Assembly: GCA_003586115.2 (NCBI GenBank)
Contig: QVOM02000126.1
Span: 56,588,943-56,652,942 of the forward strand
Origin: Salvator merianae
Lineage: Eukaryota; Chordata; Lepidosauria; Squamata; Teiidae
DNA: 64,000 nucleotides
Direction of reading: 5' to 3'
Shown one piece after another: positions 44,301 to 56,907 of this stretch. The notes under the pieces are model-generated. The model had not been told where the DNA came from. It ran no database searches and was given only the letters and a program-made list of their open reading frames with translations. The translations under genes were made by a program, and so were the position numbers. How positions within the stretch are numbered: the first letter of the stretch is position 1; every line of letters starts with the position of its first letter.

Positions 44301-46169
44301 GCCAGGATGTGGATCAGCATTCATTTCCCCAAACGTACACCTATCAATGAAAAAAGTGACATTCTCCCTTTTTTGCACCAGCAAGTGAAAAGAGTGAACA
44401 ACAAGATTCTTTTCTCCCCTTACAAGAACACATGAGTACCATATAAGGAGAATTAAACACACCTTTTTATGTTTATAATTTTTTTTTAATGTTTATGTTT
44501 TTATAAATGTCCAAACGTTTGCCAGGGTCCAAGGATCTGTCTAATGCCAGCTTTTTTACTATGCAATATACCCTCTTGAAAACCATAGTTTGTGGACAAA
44601 AGTGGAGAGATGGGAATTCCAAAGCTGCAGAGACACAATTCAAAGGTTTGCTTTTGCCCATCCAGCTTAGATAGAGCTGGTTGAAGTTGAGTCAGGCCAT
44701 CTTCACCATGCATGTGTCATTCATTCATTCCAATTGTACAAATGCAATAAAAGCACAACACTTGTCAGTGGTGAGTGCATCGCTCGGGAAGCAATTTCTC
44801 AAAAACTGCAATTATAATGTACATCCATAGGGTTAATCAAAGCTCTTTACCAATCAAGATTTAAGAAAGGGATGATGGAAATACATGGAATGCAGTTTAC
44901 AAAAGAAAGCCTATTATACCATCAATATGTTCTCTTTAGAGCTCTAGCAGTCCCTTGAGTAATATTTTGGCCCAATTGGGCACCTTCTATCACAGGCCAC
45001 CACTAGTTTAGAGAGCCACCCACCTCCTTCCCTGTAGTCAGCAAAGCTGCTAACCTACAGACTGCAGTGTATACAGATTCCAGGTGCTGATTCTTGTCAT
45101 TTTGCATGTAGCTTTTTCTGTTAAGGTACTAGGGGATGAAAATAAGGAGGACGACTTGAGAACCAAGACAGAGCAGGAGCACATGGTTGAGTCCTTTGGT
45201 GCAGCCTCTTTTACCTCTTCTGACACCAGTCTGGCAAAGAGAGCAGCAGCAGGGACAGTGTCTGGGGAATCTGAGGTCACAACCCCTGTATACACACCTC
45301 CAGTTTTGGTGCCCTCTTCCTCTTTTATGGCTGGGAAGGGCGGGAAAGAAAAGCAGTGACAAATCAAAGCCCTTCCATGGCAATAAGAGAACCCTTCTCT
45401 GGCAATAACAGAGTTCTGCTCCTGTCAAAACAGGCAGGAAAGGATGGAGTACTATGGAGGAAGACAAGAGTTAATGGTAGGATCAGACAATTTTTTCTAC
45501 CCTTTGAAAGAGCTATGTAGCAGGAAGGGACTGGTGGCACTTAACTCTGAAGTGAACTTGGACTGCAAAGACCTTCAAACACTTACAGGAGCCTTTTAGA
45601 ATGGATAACTGTTATGTACAGCAGAGTTTCTTTGTCCATCAAGTTGGGCTAGGGTTAAAAAAAAGAGGCTCCTCAATCAGGATTAGCTTTGGGTTAAGCA
45701 TCCTGTTTTGAACATAGATTTTGCTGAAGTCTTTTCTCAAGAGTTCTTGACAGGTGTCGATAGAACATAAAGAGACCACTTCTCAAAGGTCAGTAATTGA
45801 TATGTCCTGCCTTTGACATGACAGTTATCTCAGGAGATGAATGAGACATACTAGAAACGATTTGAGGAACCATATTTGGTACATCTGGAAATGTCACATA
45901 TGCACTGCAGATTTTCCGTGTGAACACACTGGAGTGAGGGGACTATAAAGAATGAGATCAGAAGAAATACAAAAGACCTAGACCATGGTAATTGTATTAA
46001 TATGTTGTCTGGCAGAAGATTGTACCTTTGGGCAATGGTTCCCTTGGTACTGGTAACCAAGACTATCAAGGATAGCAAGAGGATTATTTTCACTTTAGCA
46101 CTCCTGCAAACTTGTTTGCTCCAAACTCCATCCTGATGAGTTCTTTGAGAATTGTTCCTTACTACTGAG

Positions 46170-46662
46170 TAGGGAAATGCCAAACTCACATTTGTTCAAA
46201 CACAAAAGGGGATTAGAGATCAAGGATTGGTAGGTGCTCTCCATAGCAGTCCTGACTCTATTCTGTTTCATTTGCTTATACACAAGGAAATCCACAAAGG
46301 GGGGAACTTACCTGCTTTCTGCTCATGTTGTTTGTTGTCTATAGGACGCTTCACAAGTGGGCCTGCAATGCACAATAATGCCCAAGTGCATGGCATCACG
46401 CATGCACAGACAGCCTCAGAGTATGTTCACACATGCACAATAATGTCACATGTATGCTCCACGTTGTACACTCAGGAGTCCCCCACAAAGGCCCTTGTAA
46501 TGGCGCTGATGACATGAATAGCACGTTCCTTGCTTTGTGGACTTCCTCATGGGTGACTGAGTGCAGCCAATAAGAGACAGGGTTGTTAGGGAGAATACCT
46601 AACATTTCTTTGCTTCTATGCCTCTTTTGTGTTTGAACAAATGGAAGTTCAGCACATCCCTA
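46170..46662. mobile_element. Non-autonomous hAT element (TAGGGATGTGC ends), 493 bp
   Basis: Inverted ends of about 40 bases. The left starts TAGGGAAATGCCAAAC and holds CATTTGTTCAAACACAAAAG. The right holds CTTTTGTGTTTGAACAAATG and ends GCACATCCCTA. A perfect 8-bp duplication CTACTGAG lies at 46162-46169 and 46663-46670. The interior has no transposase-like frame. It shares its terminal sequence type with the element at 26985-27249. Confidence 0.9.
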
Positions 46663-47159
46663 CTACTGAGTTAAAGGTGTACTATCTGGGTTATCAAACC
46701 TGGCATGTCTCCCATCATCAATTTATTTTGGGAATGATATGTTAATATAATGACCATAGTCTATATCCTCTTCTGTCTTTCATTTCCTTCTGACCTCACT
46801 GCTTACAATTCCCTCACCCTAGGATGTTCTCATATACCTCCAACTCAGAATAACATTTCCTACATTTCATAAAGTACCTTACACCATACACAAAAGTGTA
46901 TCATGCAAAATATTTCTGCTTCTTACTGATAAGTTTTGGAGGCTGGTTCATAGAGATGAATATATTCCATCTGGGAAAATGGGCCTTAAGCCCCACCTAC
47001 ACTAAGTCTTAATCCACATTCAGACCATCTTCAGAATGAGAGAACATCTTAGCAACATGATCAGCTGTTTTTTTCTCCCCTCATTATCTAACCCAAAAGT
47101 GGATTTTCCTAGTTAGATAATGCAGAAGAAAAACTGCTAGTCTCCTCTAAGCAAACCGC

Positions 47160-48835
47160 AAAGTGAGGAGACAGAGGGGGGGAGTCTTAATCTCCTCTGT
47201 CAGAAGATTTTATCTCCCTCGGTGTCAGGGAGTTGAAGGGATTCCTCATTAGAGCTCCAATCAAGTTTCCCCCCCAGTGGGGGCAGTGCAACTTCGCAGC
47301 TGTCGCATACGGGACGAATGGGAGGGAGCCGAGGAACAATAACAACATTCCCAACTTACATTGTGTGTTGTCTTTAAAGGCAGTAAGTTCGGCCGATCCT
47401 CTTTTAATTTATAAAGATATCAAATTTAAGATAAATATTAAAAAAACTGTCAGAAAAAAATTCTACAATTATATCCCTGAGAATATTTGCCAAAAGTCTA
47501 AATAACATAATTCAGGAAGATGCTAAAACATTTGTAGAGGCTTTAAATCCTCAGATAAATCATTTAAAGTTTTTAACGAGCCTGGGACTTCAGTAATTCA
47601 TTAAAATATACTGAAACTGCTTTCTTATCAGCTAAGAGATAAGCTGGCTGGGAAGATTTATGGCGGTAGCTTTTCTTCAGCTGAGAATAGAAAAATATTT
47701 GTCTGTTCATAACAGCGAATGACCATTAGAGGGCTTCACCAGAGGACTAAGTTAATAAGAACTGTGGAAAAGTGTACTGGATGACTGAATCTTTGCATCT
47801 CAAATCTGAGAAGTTGTAAAATAAGGTGACAAGAAAGTTGAAATTAGAAAAAGACAAATAGCCAAAAGAGCAGAAGTGTGCCTTGGAATCAGAACCAATG
47901 ATTAGCCTACATGATAAACTGGACTTTCTTACGCAGCAATTATGCCAATCCTTTGATAAGCAGGAACAGAATATTGAAAGATTTGAGACAAGATCTTAAA
48001 AATAAAATAGGTGTCATAGGCACTTAACTCCATGAAATAAAGGATAAGGCTCTGAAACTAGATTTTAAGGTAGAAATTCTTCAGACAAAACCTATGGCAC
48101 AAGAAATACAAATAGAGGCATTTGAAGCAGTCACAGGCTATAGAAACAAAGTGTCAAGGGATGTAATGGTGCTCCTTATGAGGAAAGTTACAACGGATGC
48201 AGTTTTAGTGAGACAGTATGAGTCACTACTAGCAACAGATCAAGGTTCTACTATTTTATTAAAGAAATCCCAGGAAAAATCCTACAATGGAGAAAGGAGT
48301 ATATGAGGCTAACAGTAAAAGGAGCAATCTTTACTTGGAATCAACAAAGATTCAGACTGAACTCTGTGGACAAGATGCAATTTTTTTTGTTGAAATATGG
48401 AAAAGATTGGAGGAAAAGGAATAAAGAACTGTAGGAGCCAGAAGGAGGAAATCAAGAAGTGGATTAGCAGTATAATTAGTAGAGGCTGAATTATTGAAAG
48501 ACTGATATAAGAAGAAGATTCTGAGAGCTTGCTGAGATGGATAAATAGATTAACTTTCTGAAAAATCAGACAGCTGATAGGTTTTTATGAAAACTGGAAA
48601 CCCTTTATTGACCTTCTGCAAGAATTGGAAAGTGGACTTGTGTTTGCTGGATTGAAAGAATGAAGAGGAAAGAAGACAATTGGTAGAAGAAAAGAACTGA
48701 GTGATTGGGGGGGCAAGAATTATGAAATATAGAAGAAACTTTGGAAGAAGGAAGAAGTCAGTAGTTAAAAATGTTAGTCTATAAATTTTTGAATTTAGTG
48801 TAATTTTATATATCTTAAATAAAAAAAACCCTCAG
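47160..48835 (+). mobile_element. L1-type relic: 5' leader, ORF1-like part, short ORF2 tail
   Basis: Frame-broken pieces read as an L1 ORF1-like coiled-coil protein (SLHDKLDFLTQQLCQSFDKQ near 47905; IKDKALKLDFKVEILQTK near 48040). A C-terminal domain-like part follows (TVKGAIFTWNQQRFRLNSVD near 48315). Soon after comes FYENWKPFIDLLQELESG near 48580, resembling the end of L1 ORF2, then an A-rich 3' end (AATAAAAAAAACC near 48820). Almost all of ORF2 is missing. The left part (47160-47400) is GC-richer and could be the 5' UTR. Family assignment is by motif appearance. Confidence 0.55.
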
Positions 48836-51587
48836 GTGTAGCTGTGCCTTAGTGTAGTTGAGAAGAGCTTTTATATGGATTCCATCCCTCACTAACATTT
48901 GTCTATTGCTTATTGTTTACCACAAGCTTTTTAGAGATCTCACAGAGAGTGCCCTTTTTGTGGCAATTTCCTGCAGGTTCCAATTTAGTGAGGTTTAAAT
49001 CTTGATTGATCTCTTCTGGAATTTGAGGCAATAGACTGCCTTGGTTCCTTTGCTCTTTTCCATCAATCTTACATTGAAAAACAGGAAATGAACCATTGAC
49101 TTACGAGCAATGGGGATGCTTGGCTATTTTTCTGCTGGGAGAGAGTAAAAGCAAAAGTCATATTATAAAAAGGGAAAATATGCCTCAAAAAAAAGTACAA
49201 GGTTATCACTAATGGCAAAGAGAACGTAATCCACCATTCCTTTCCCACTTCATCCCACCTGCTTTGATCCAGGTAAGTCCAGGAAACTTCTTGAAAAGTC
49301 TGAGAAGTAAGCCATCGCACAGAATGGGCAAACAGATGCCCTCACACCTCATGGTCTCAGGCACTGCTACCAGCTTCTACCTACTTGGTCAGCACACAGG
49401 CGGTTTGGATGGAGAAGCAGTTGTGTATCTTGAGGCAAAAGGGAAGCCCCTGAGCATAGGATGAACAGGAACAGAATTGCCTGATGCATACAACTTATCG
49501 AAAGGGTTATCTAATCTACCCAGAGATGGTATTTTAGAAGCTGCTATAAATAAAAAGCTGCCATACACCTGCCCAGGCTATTAGGGAAAGTTTTAAAAAG
49601 TTTCCAGTTTTGACACTCATTTCCCCATCTGTTTCTGTGCAATATGGGTTTGAATTATGGGGCAATTTGGAATAATTTTGAATGTATATTTATGTTAGAA
49701 AAGTTGATAACAGACAAGAACTATGACAAAGCAAAATGTGTAATGTAGCTGATATGATTAACAATATTTTTTTTAAAAAAATCTGTTCCATATGTATGGA
49801 TTTTCCCACATGGACTTCTGCTATCTGGTTCAGGACAAATGCAAAAAAGTAGGATTATGTATAATGGCATACATCTACAAACTTTGTACCTATTCAGCAG
49901 TGCACATTGAACTTCTGTGCAAACCAGCAAAAATTGTGATTATTCGCACTTTATGCTCCTGGACAGAACTCTAAAGTGGAAAAGGTAAACTTATGGAAAT
50001 TCTACATGAGGATTTCAGTGTAGATCCCTAAGCATTCACTTGAAATCAAGCAGGAATTCCATTTTTGCCCCATCCCTACAAGCTATTGTCTATTTAGTTT
50101 AGTAGCATCTTCTCTGTGACTAGCAAGAGTATGAGGGTGAGTTTGGCAGAATTCATCAGTAACATTTGAAGTCAAGAAAGAACAGTAAATAAGGCTTTGA
50201 TATGTGACACATCAAAGAGCAGTAATTGCAATCCCTAATAAGCACACACACTTGCACACTGTGTGGTGATGGAACTGGAGCTCCAAGGTCTTCAAGATCA
50301 GAACATCATTCCAACAAATTTATTCTGAACAACCCAAGACCAACTGGTTTTCCTGCATTTTCTATTTGCGTATGAACATGTGGATACCTGAAAAATAGTT
50401 TGTTTAGGGGGTTTAGGAAGCAGAAGAAGCTAGGCCTTTCTCTACCTGGCCAGAAATAAATTGCCTGTCTGCTTTCTGGATCTCTGAATTAGTTTCCAGA
50501 TCTTGTCTATGTGAAATTTAAAACTTGTGGACTTGTTCCAAAAGTTTGGACAATTTTAACTTTTTCAAGTAAATGCGAGAATCATCATTTTACTCCTTGT
50601 GTGCATGTTTGCACATGGAATCACTTGAACATAGATGTACATATATCCTGATATGGTGTGAATACAGTTACATGATCAAAGGGTATGTTCAAACACATTT
50701 TAGATGCCCCGGGGCAATTTTGAGATGGTAAAAACAACAAAATATCTTAAAAAATGCTTTGCCTCATCCCCGAACCTCTGATATGCTGTCCCTTCCACAA
50801 ACCCAAAAAGCACTCTTGGGTGTGTGTGTGAGCTCAACACAGCTACTACAGGCAAGCATGGAAAAACAGAAGCTGTGCAAATCATTTTTACACATAGGAT
50901 AGGATAGTAATTTGACCGTAGGTCAACCTAGCTGAGCTTATGTTAAGGCTAGCTAGCACATTGCCTCCAAATGTTTGGGCTACAGCTGTGATGATTTCAG
51001 GCTTTTGACTATATTGGCCTGGGCCAAATAAGAAATGGAATCAAAACATTTTGAAAATCACCACATGTTTTCTAGGATTCCAGATTTCCATTGGTCTTGC
51101 TGGAGATGTTAGAGCTGGAACTTTTTCCACTTAAAAACATGCCACAACATGAAGGAAAGTGTAATACACAGACTGCCACTGGGTGGCACCAAGAGGAGTC
51201 TGCAAGAGTGAAAGTGAACAAACAGGGATTGATAACAGGGTTAATACCTGAAGCCTACTTCATGGATACCAAAGACACAGCAGGAACTTCCATTCTGAAG
51301 CTGCCAGAATGCACACTAGAACTAAATACTGCATGTCATCATTGGAGCCAAAAGGAAGAATCCATATAACAGATACAATAATGAATGACCAGCAGAGGTG
51401 GGTGATTGGGGGACGGGGGGTGTTGAATGATGGCTAGTGACTCTGGAATCGTACAAGACCCCTTCAGATGACAAATGGTACAAAGTGGACCGGGCGGATC
51501 CATCAGGAGCTACCCAGCCTCTAGTCATCCCTTTGATTTGTTTCCTCTGGTTGGTTTCTTACAACCTGTCTGGGAAAAGTCTTCCAA
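48836..51587. other. Intergenic sequence, nothing recognised
   Basis: AT-rich sequence with only chance open frames and a short (TG)n near 50820. I see no exon, RNA gene or named transposon. Confidence 0.5.
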
Positions 51588-52789
51588 GGCCGCATTCCGA
51601 CATGGCATTTAATCAGTTTACAGGCTGTCTTCAGTTCCCGCTGGCCCGACATGATCTTGCCGTTCCGCAGTTTTTCTGGACTAAATTGGCGAAATCCGGA
51701 CTACTTTGTATTTGGATTTAATGAGTTCTCAAGCCGTTCCAGATTGCTAGCGCGCTTTACTTTGCAATGTGAGAACACTTAAGGAGACTATTTGGGAGGG
51801 ACCGTACTTTTTGGGGGGCATGCAGAGGGAGGGATCCCCATTTTGTGCCGTCCAATGACAAACTTTGTGGGTGGGCAGGAAATGCAGTAGTTTCTTCTGC
51901 CTCCATTATCCCCCCCTTCTGTCACTGCCAGGAGAAAAGAAAACCATCCTCCTTTTTACTTTGCTAAGCTGTGGTCCTTTCTCTTTCTTTATCCCCCATT
52001 CGACACTGCCAGGAAGAAATTAAAGGCTTTCTCCACTTCTGTCTACTGATTAAACCAAAAAATAAACTGCGCCTGTTTGGGGTTGCAGTCCTCTTGCCCC
52101 TACAAAGAACCACTCAAGATCAGTTTTGCTATCAGCAGCACACAGTTACACAGTGGGGACACATGCCGCTGCGGATGTCTCGGGGGGAGATGAGGCAGAG
52201 TCCATTTGCTGGCCATGAATTGCACTATCATGATAATCGAGCCCCCCCCCCATGTTCCCTCCCCATGTTTCCCCTTCTTCACAGACCTCTCCCTGCTTTT
52301 GCACTACTTTTAAATTGCGCAATTGCGCAAAAGTGCACTTGCAAAGGAGCAGAAATCGCCATCTGCCCTTTAAGAAGCTTAATTGTGCAGTACGTGTGGT
52401 TTTAAAGTTCTGCTTCCGTAGATAGAGGCTGTAGTGGGGAGAAGGAGCAAATGGCGAATGACTAGTAACGCTGCCAAGTGGATCCATGTTCTGAGGCAGC
52501 AGCGGGGACGTATGGAGAGTGGAGCTTGACTTTCCAAATCCCTGTGACATCAAGATTTGAACGTTGGGACTGCAGCCAATCATGGACTGCACAGGGAGGA
52601 GAATTTGACGAGGGGTGGAGGCTGAAAAGGTACTGTTTCTCCATGCCAAGCATGGGAAACATCAGTGTGATAACAAGCAAGAACGAATTGAGTCTGTGTT
52701 AAAATGTAACTGTGGGAACGATCAGAAGACGAATTCAGTCCTTGTACTCTTCCGATACAGATTAAATTTACGATGTCGGACTGCGGACC
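51588..52789. mobile_element. Candidate 1.2-kb inverted-repeat DNA element
   Basis: The left end GGCCGCATTCCGACATGGCA then TTTAATC is matched, with mismatches, by the reverse complement of the right end (GGTCCGCAGTCCGACATCGT, then AAATTTAATC). The interval is GC-richer than its surroundings. It contains a 16-base perfect palindrome at 52315-52330. The 167-codon minus-strand frame at 52146-52649 is low complexity and resembles no transposase. CCAA adjoins both ends, but no convincing duplication is visible. Confidence 0.4.
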
Positions 52790-55334
52790 AAGTTGCAGAA
52801 ATTTCTTCAAGGTCCTGGATTAGTAGAAACCATGGAAAGTGACATCATAGGCGCATGGTAGCCATTTCTACCAGCTTACCAGTCTTTCTAGCAGGTAGAA
52901 TAAAGGCAGTCGTGGTTTTGGTTCCACAGAGTGCTAAAGTCATTCTGCAACTCCTCTGAGGGGAAATGGCAAAGAATGAAGAGCCACTGCCAGTCACTTT
53001 AACCAATACCAAGGCCATTAATCTAAGAACAAAGCCCAGCTTCCTGTGCTTGAGGTGAAACAGCCACTACTTTGCAGTCTGGCTTTTCATTCAAGCTCTT
53101 GAGAAAAAGGGAGGGCATTAAAAGCTTCACAAAGATCTGCTATTGTTGTGTGTCTGAGAATGTGAAAAATATTCTTGCCTTGAATGTTTAAAATAATTTA
53201 AATAGAAACAAAAAGTATAACAATAATTTAAATAATTTAAAGAGTAAAATATTTAAATAGTATAAAAATTAAAAAGTAAATTAAATAATTGAAATCGTGT
53301 CAAAAAGTAACATAATAATTTAAATAATTTTTAAGAAGTAAAATAATTGAAATAGTAAAAAATATTTGAAGTAATGAAGGTAGATAGCCATCAGAGGGAC
53401 AGGGGCTTTCCAGTGCTTAGTACTGAGTGTCGCATGTAAGGCTATCTATCTGCTAGGCAGAATCATGGGCGTGTGCTTGCTGTAACGAGCCTGTAACTCT
53501 CATGGGATGGTTTTCTCTCTACGAAGCAAAGATAGCTGACCAAGAGAAGCAGAGGGAAAGAGATAGACATGAGGATAAGGCCTTCAGAGTTGTGGTATGA
53601 AGGTCCCACTCCACAGTGCGCACCCCTCCAGCTGCCTTGGAAAGTGGAGGTCTCAGGCAGGGAGAACATCAGGCTGAGGAAGAGGGACAAGCTCCTTTAG
53701 TTGGGACCCATTAGAAGATATGCCTATATTCTCTTGGATCAAGGATACTCCTCCATGGATGGCAGGAGCGTTTTGTTTTGTTTTTTGTAGTGGGTGATTT
53801 GATTTTTTAGAAATATAGAGAGAAGAGTTTGTGATGAGCATGATGACTTGTCTGCTGGGTGGAAAGATTCTGGACAACACGTGACATCTACATAGGTTGG
53901 TAGACAGTGCTCGGGAGGAATCAGTGGAAACCAAATTTATGTTATTACATAGAAGATTGAAGTCCAGGCTGCATTTTCAAAAATGGTACCTATTCCACAC
54001 TCAGAGCCACTAGACAGGCAAAGCTTGGGAACCTCAATCCATAGATGAGGCAGTGATGTTGAGAGGAAGGGTTTAGATTTGTTAGGAACTTGGCAACATT
54101 TTGGAATAAGCCAAACCTGTACAAAAGTCATGGGTTGCACATGAACCAAGATGAAACCAGACCATTGGTGCTTAATATTAAAAACATTGCAGAGCACCAG
54201 CTCCTGATGGAGATTAGTATTTGGAAAATGAGGTAAAAGGCATCCAAAAAGGAAAGAGTAGTTATAATAGGGGACTTCAGTTATCCTCAACATAGACTGA
54301 GTGCACTCTCATTCAACTCATGAGAGAGAGATAAAATTTCTGGACATGCTGAATGATTGTTCCCTAGAGCAGATGGCTGTAAAACCAACCACGGTAAAGG
54401 AGATCATGGACTTGATCCTAAGCAGTGCTCAAAATCTGGTACTAGATGTCACTGTGGCTGATCCAAAATGAACAATGGCCACAATCTGATACCCTTCAAC
54501 TTAAATACAAACAGTAAGTTGTTGATAAAATCTAATGCAGAGACCATAGAGTTTCGTAAAGGAAACTTCCCCAAAACAAGGACACTAAGAAAAAAGAAGC
54601 TGAAAGGGAAAGTAAGAAGAGTTTAATCAATCCAAACACATGGATACTATTTTCAAATGCAAAATGGGGGCTCAATTAGAATGCAAACTTAAAACAAGAA
54701 AGGGCACTTCCACTTCCAAGTCGACACCAGTGCAGCTTACAAGTGCAGTATGAGAAGCAATTAAAAGCTAGAAAAGCTCATTTAGAAAATGGAAGGTTTG
54801 TCCCAATGAGAAGAACAGGAAGGGATATAAATTCTGGCACAAGATATGTAAGGTGAAATCAGGAATGCCAAGAAAGATTTTGAAGTGCACATCGTTAAAA
54901 ACATCAAAAGAAATAATAAGACCTTCTTGAAGTACATCAGAAGTAGAAATCCAACCAGGAAAGCTGTTGGATCATTAGATGAGAACAGACAGAAAGGGAT
55001 AATGAAATAGGACACAGAGAGGCTAAATGAATTATTTGTATTTCTTTTCACTGAGGAAGACAGAGGGCATATGCCTGCAGCTGAGCCAACCTTTTCAGGG
55101 AGGGAGAATTAAACTAAGGAGGAAGTCATAAGAACACAAGAGGAGCCTTGCTGGATCAGGCCACGGCCCATCTAGTCCAGCATTCTGTTTCACACAGTGG
55201 TCCACCAATTGCTTCTGGGCATTCTCAAGCAGAAGATAAAGGCAAAACCTTCACCTGCTATTGACTCCCTGCAAATGGTTTTACAGACATCCTGACTGTC
55301 TTTCCAACCTGGAGGCAGTACCTAGGCATCCATT

Positions 55335-56784
55335 CTAGTAGCCATTGATACACCTGACCTCCATGAATCTGTCCAATCCCTTCTTAAAGCTATCCAGGCT
55401 GATGGCTGTCACCACCTCATCCGGTAATAAATTCCACAGACCAACGACCCTCTGGGTGAAAAAATACTTCCCCTTGTCAGTCCTAACTTTCCTACCCATA
55501 ATAATCAGAGAGTGCCCCCTGGTCCTAGTGTTGTGTGTGAGAGAAAAAAACTTCTCTTTATTCACCTTATCCATACCGTGCATGATTTTATAAACTTCAA
55601 TCAGGTCTCCTCTTAAACGCCGCTTTTCAAGGCTGAAGAGCCCATGGCATTGCAGCCTGATTTCGTAAGGAAGGTGTTCCAGCCCCTTGATCATTCTGGT
55701 TGCCCTTTTATGCACCTTCTCCAGTTCCACAATATCCTTTCTGAGGTGAGGTGACCAGAATTGTACACAATATTCCAAGGATGGCCTCACCATAGATTTG
55801 TAAAGAGGCACAATGATACTTGCCAACTTGTTTTCTATTCCCTTCCTTATTATCCCTAGCATTGAATTTGCTTTTTTCACTGCCGCTGCACACTGGGTTG
55901 ACACCTTCATTGAGCTGTCTACCAGAACCCCGAGATCCTTTTCCTGGTCTGTCACAGAAAGTTTGGCCCCCATCAGTTTATAGGTATAATTGGGGTTCTT
56001 TGTCCCGATGTGCATCACTTTGCACTTGCTAAGATTGAAGTGCATTTGCCACTTCGTTGCCCACTCACCCAATGTCAGGAGATCCCTCTGGAGCCCTTTA
56101 CAATCACCTTCAGTTTTTACTACCCTGAACAATTTAGTGTCATCAGCAAACTTTGCTAACTCACAACTTACCCGTGTCGAGATCATTTATGAATAAATTA
56201 AAAAGCAGGGGTCCTAATACTGAGCCTTGCGGGACCCCCCTTTTCACCTCTTTCCATTCTGAGAACTGACCATTTATTCCTACTCTCTCTTTCCTGTTCT
56301 TAAGCCAGTTACCAATCCAAGACAGGACCTGTCCTCTTATTCCGTGACTGCTGAGTTTATTCAGGAGTCTTTGATGAGGGACTTTGTCAAAAGCCTTCTG
56401 AAAGTCCAGATAGACAACATCAACTGGGTCACCTTTATCCACATGTTTATTAACACTTCCGAAGAATCCTAACAAGTTTGTAAGGCATCATTTACCTTTG
56501 CAGAAGCCATGCTGATTTTCTTTCAGCAACGCTTGCTTTTCTATGTGTTTAGTAATTTTATCCTTAATTATGGTTTCCATCACTTTACCTGGAACTGATG
56601 TTAAGCTGACTGGTCTGTAATTTCCTGGATCACCCCTGGATCCATTTTTGAAGATCAGTGTCACATTTGCCACCCTCCAGTCTTCAGGCACAGAGCCTGA
56701 TTTTAGGGAAAGATCCTGGATTTGCATACAGGCATTTGTATGCATTCTTCTGTTGAAAGTACTGCCGTTTAGGATCATGTGCAA
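55335..56784 (-). pseudogene. CR1 ORF2 reverse transcriptase, N-terminally deleted
   Basis: From 56784 the frame gives SGSVPEDWRVANVTLIF and GNYRPVSLT, then an in-frame TGA near 56496 (after HGFCKGK). It continues with [15 protein letters not shown] and [20 protein letters not shown] frameshift near 56165-56180 leads into an open 283-codon stretch (56186-55335) with KFADDTKLF (catalytic Asp pair near 56144-56139), KDLGVLVDSSMK, VRPSLEYCVQFWSPH and LEKRRLRGDLIEVYKI, the C-terminal region typical of CR1. There is no endonuclease domain upstream: the sequence goes back to ORF1 within about 120 bases. Confidence 0.9.
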
Positions 56785-56907
56785 TCATCGACTGCTTCTT
56801 CCCTCTTTTTACTTGTATACTACTGACTAGTTTCCCACTTTGCTCACTAAACTGTGCACTTTCTCGAACCGGATGCTCCCCAGCTCCTATCACCTTTCCC
56901 CCAGGGA

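Larger units (their letters stand above)
41871..46161. other. Intergenic sequence, no gene supported
   Basis: AT-rich. Includes a SINE remnant at 42030-42180 and an antisense L2-like tail near 44230-44300. A GC-richer patch at 45050-45480 is open in several frames on both strands (up to 112 codons). None resembles a protein I know and no splice context supports it. Confidence 0.5.

Noticed and set aside
52146..52649. 167-codon minus-strand open frame
   Set aside because: Low-complexity Ser/Pro-rich translation with no family resemblance, overlapped by other open frames in all directions; likely a by-product of GC-richer sequence.
53180..53370. AT-rich tract as an origin or regulatory array
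   Set aside because: The same AAATAATTTAAATAG-style sequence precedes ORF1 in the younger CR1 (57830-58080), so it is CR1 5' UTR.
55335..56186. 283-codon minus-strand open frame as a host gene
   Set aside because: It carries the FADD motif and the C-terminal region of a CR1 reverse transcriptase and sits inside a bounded CR1 insertion.
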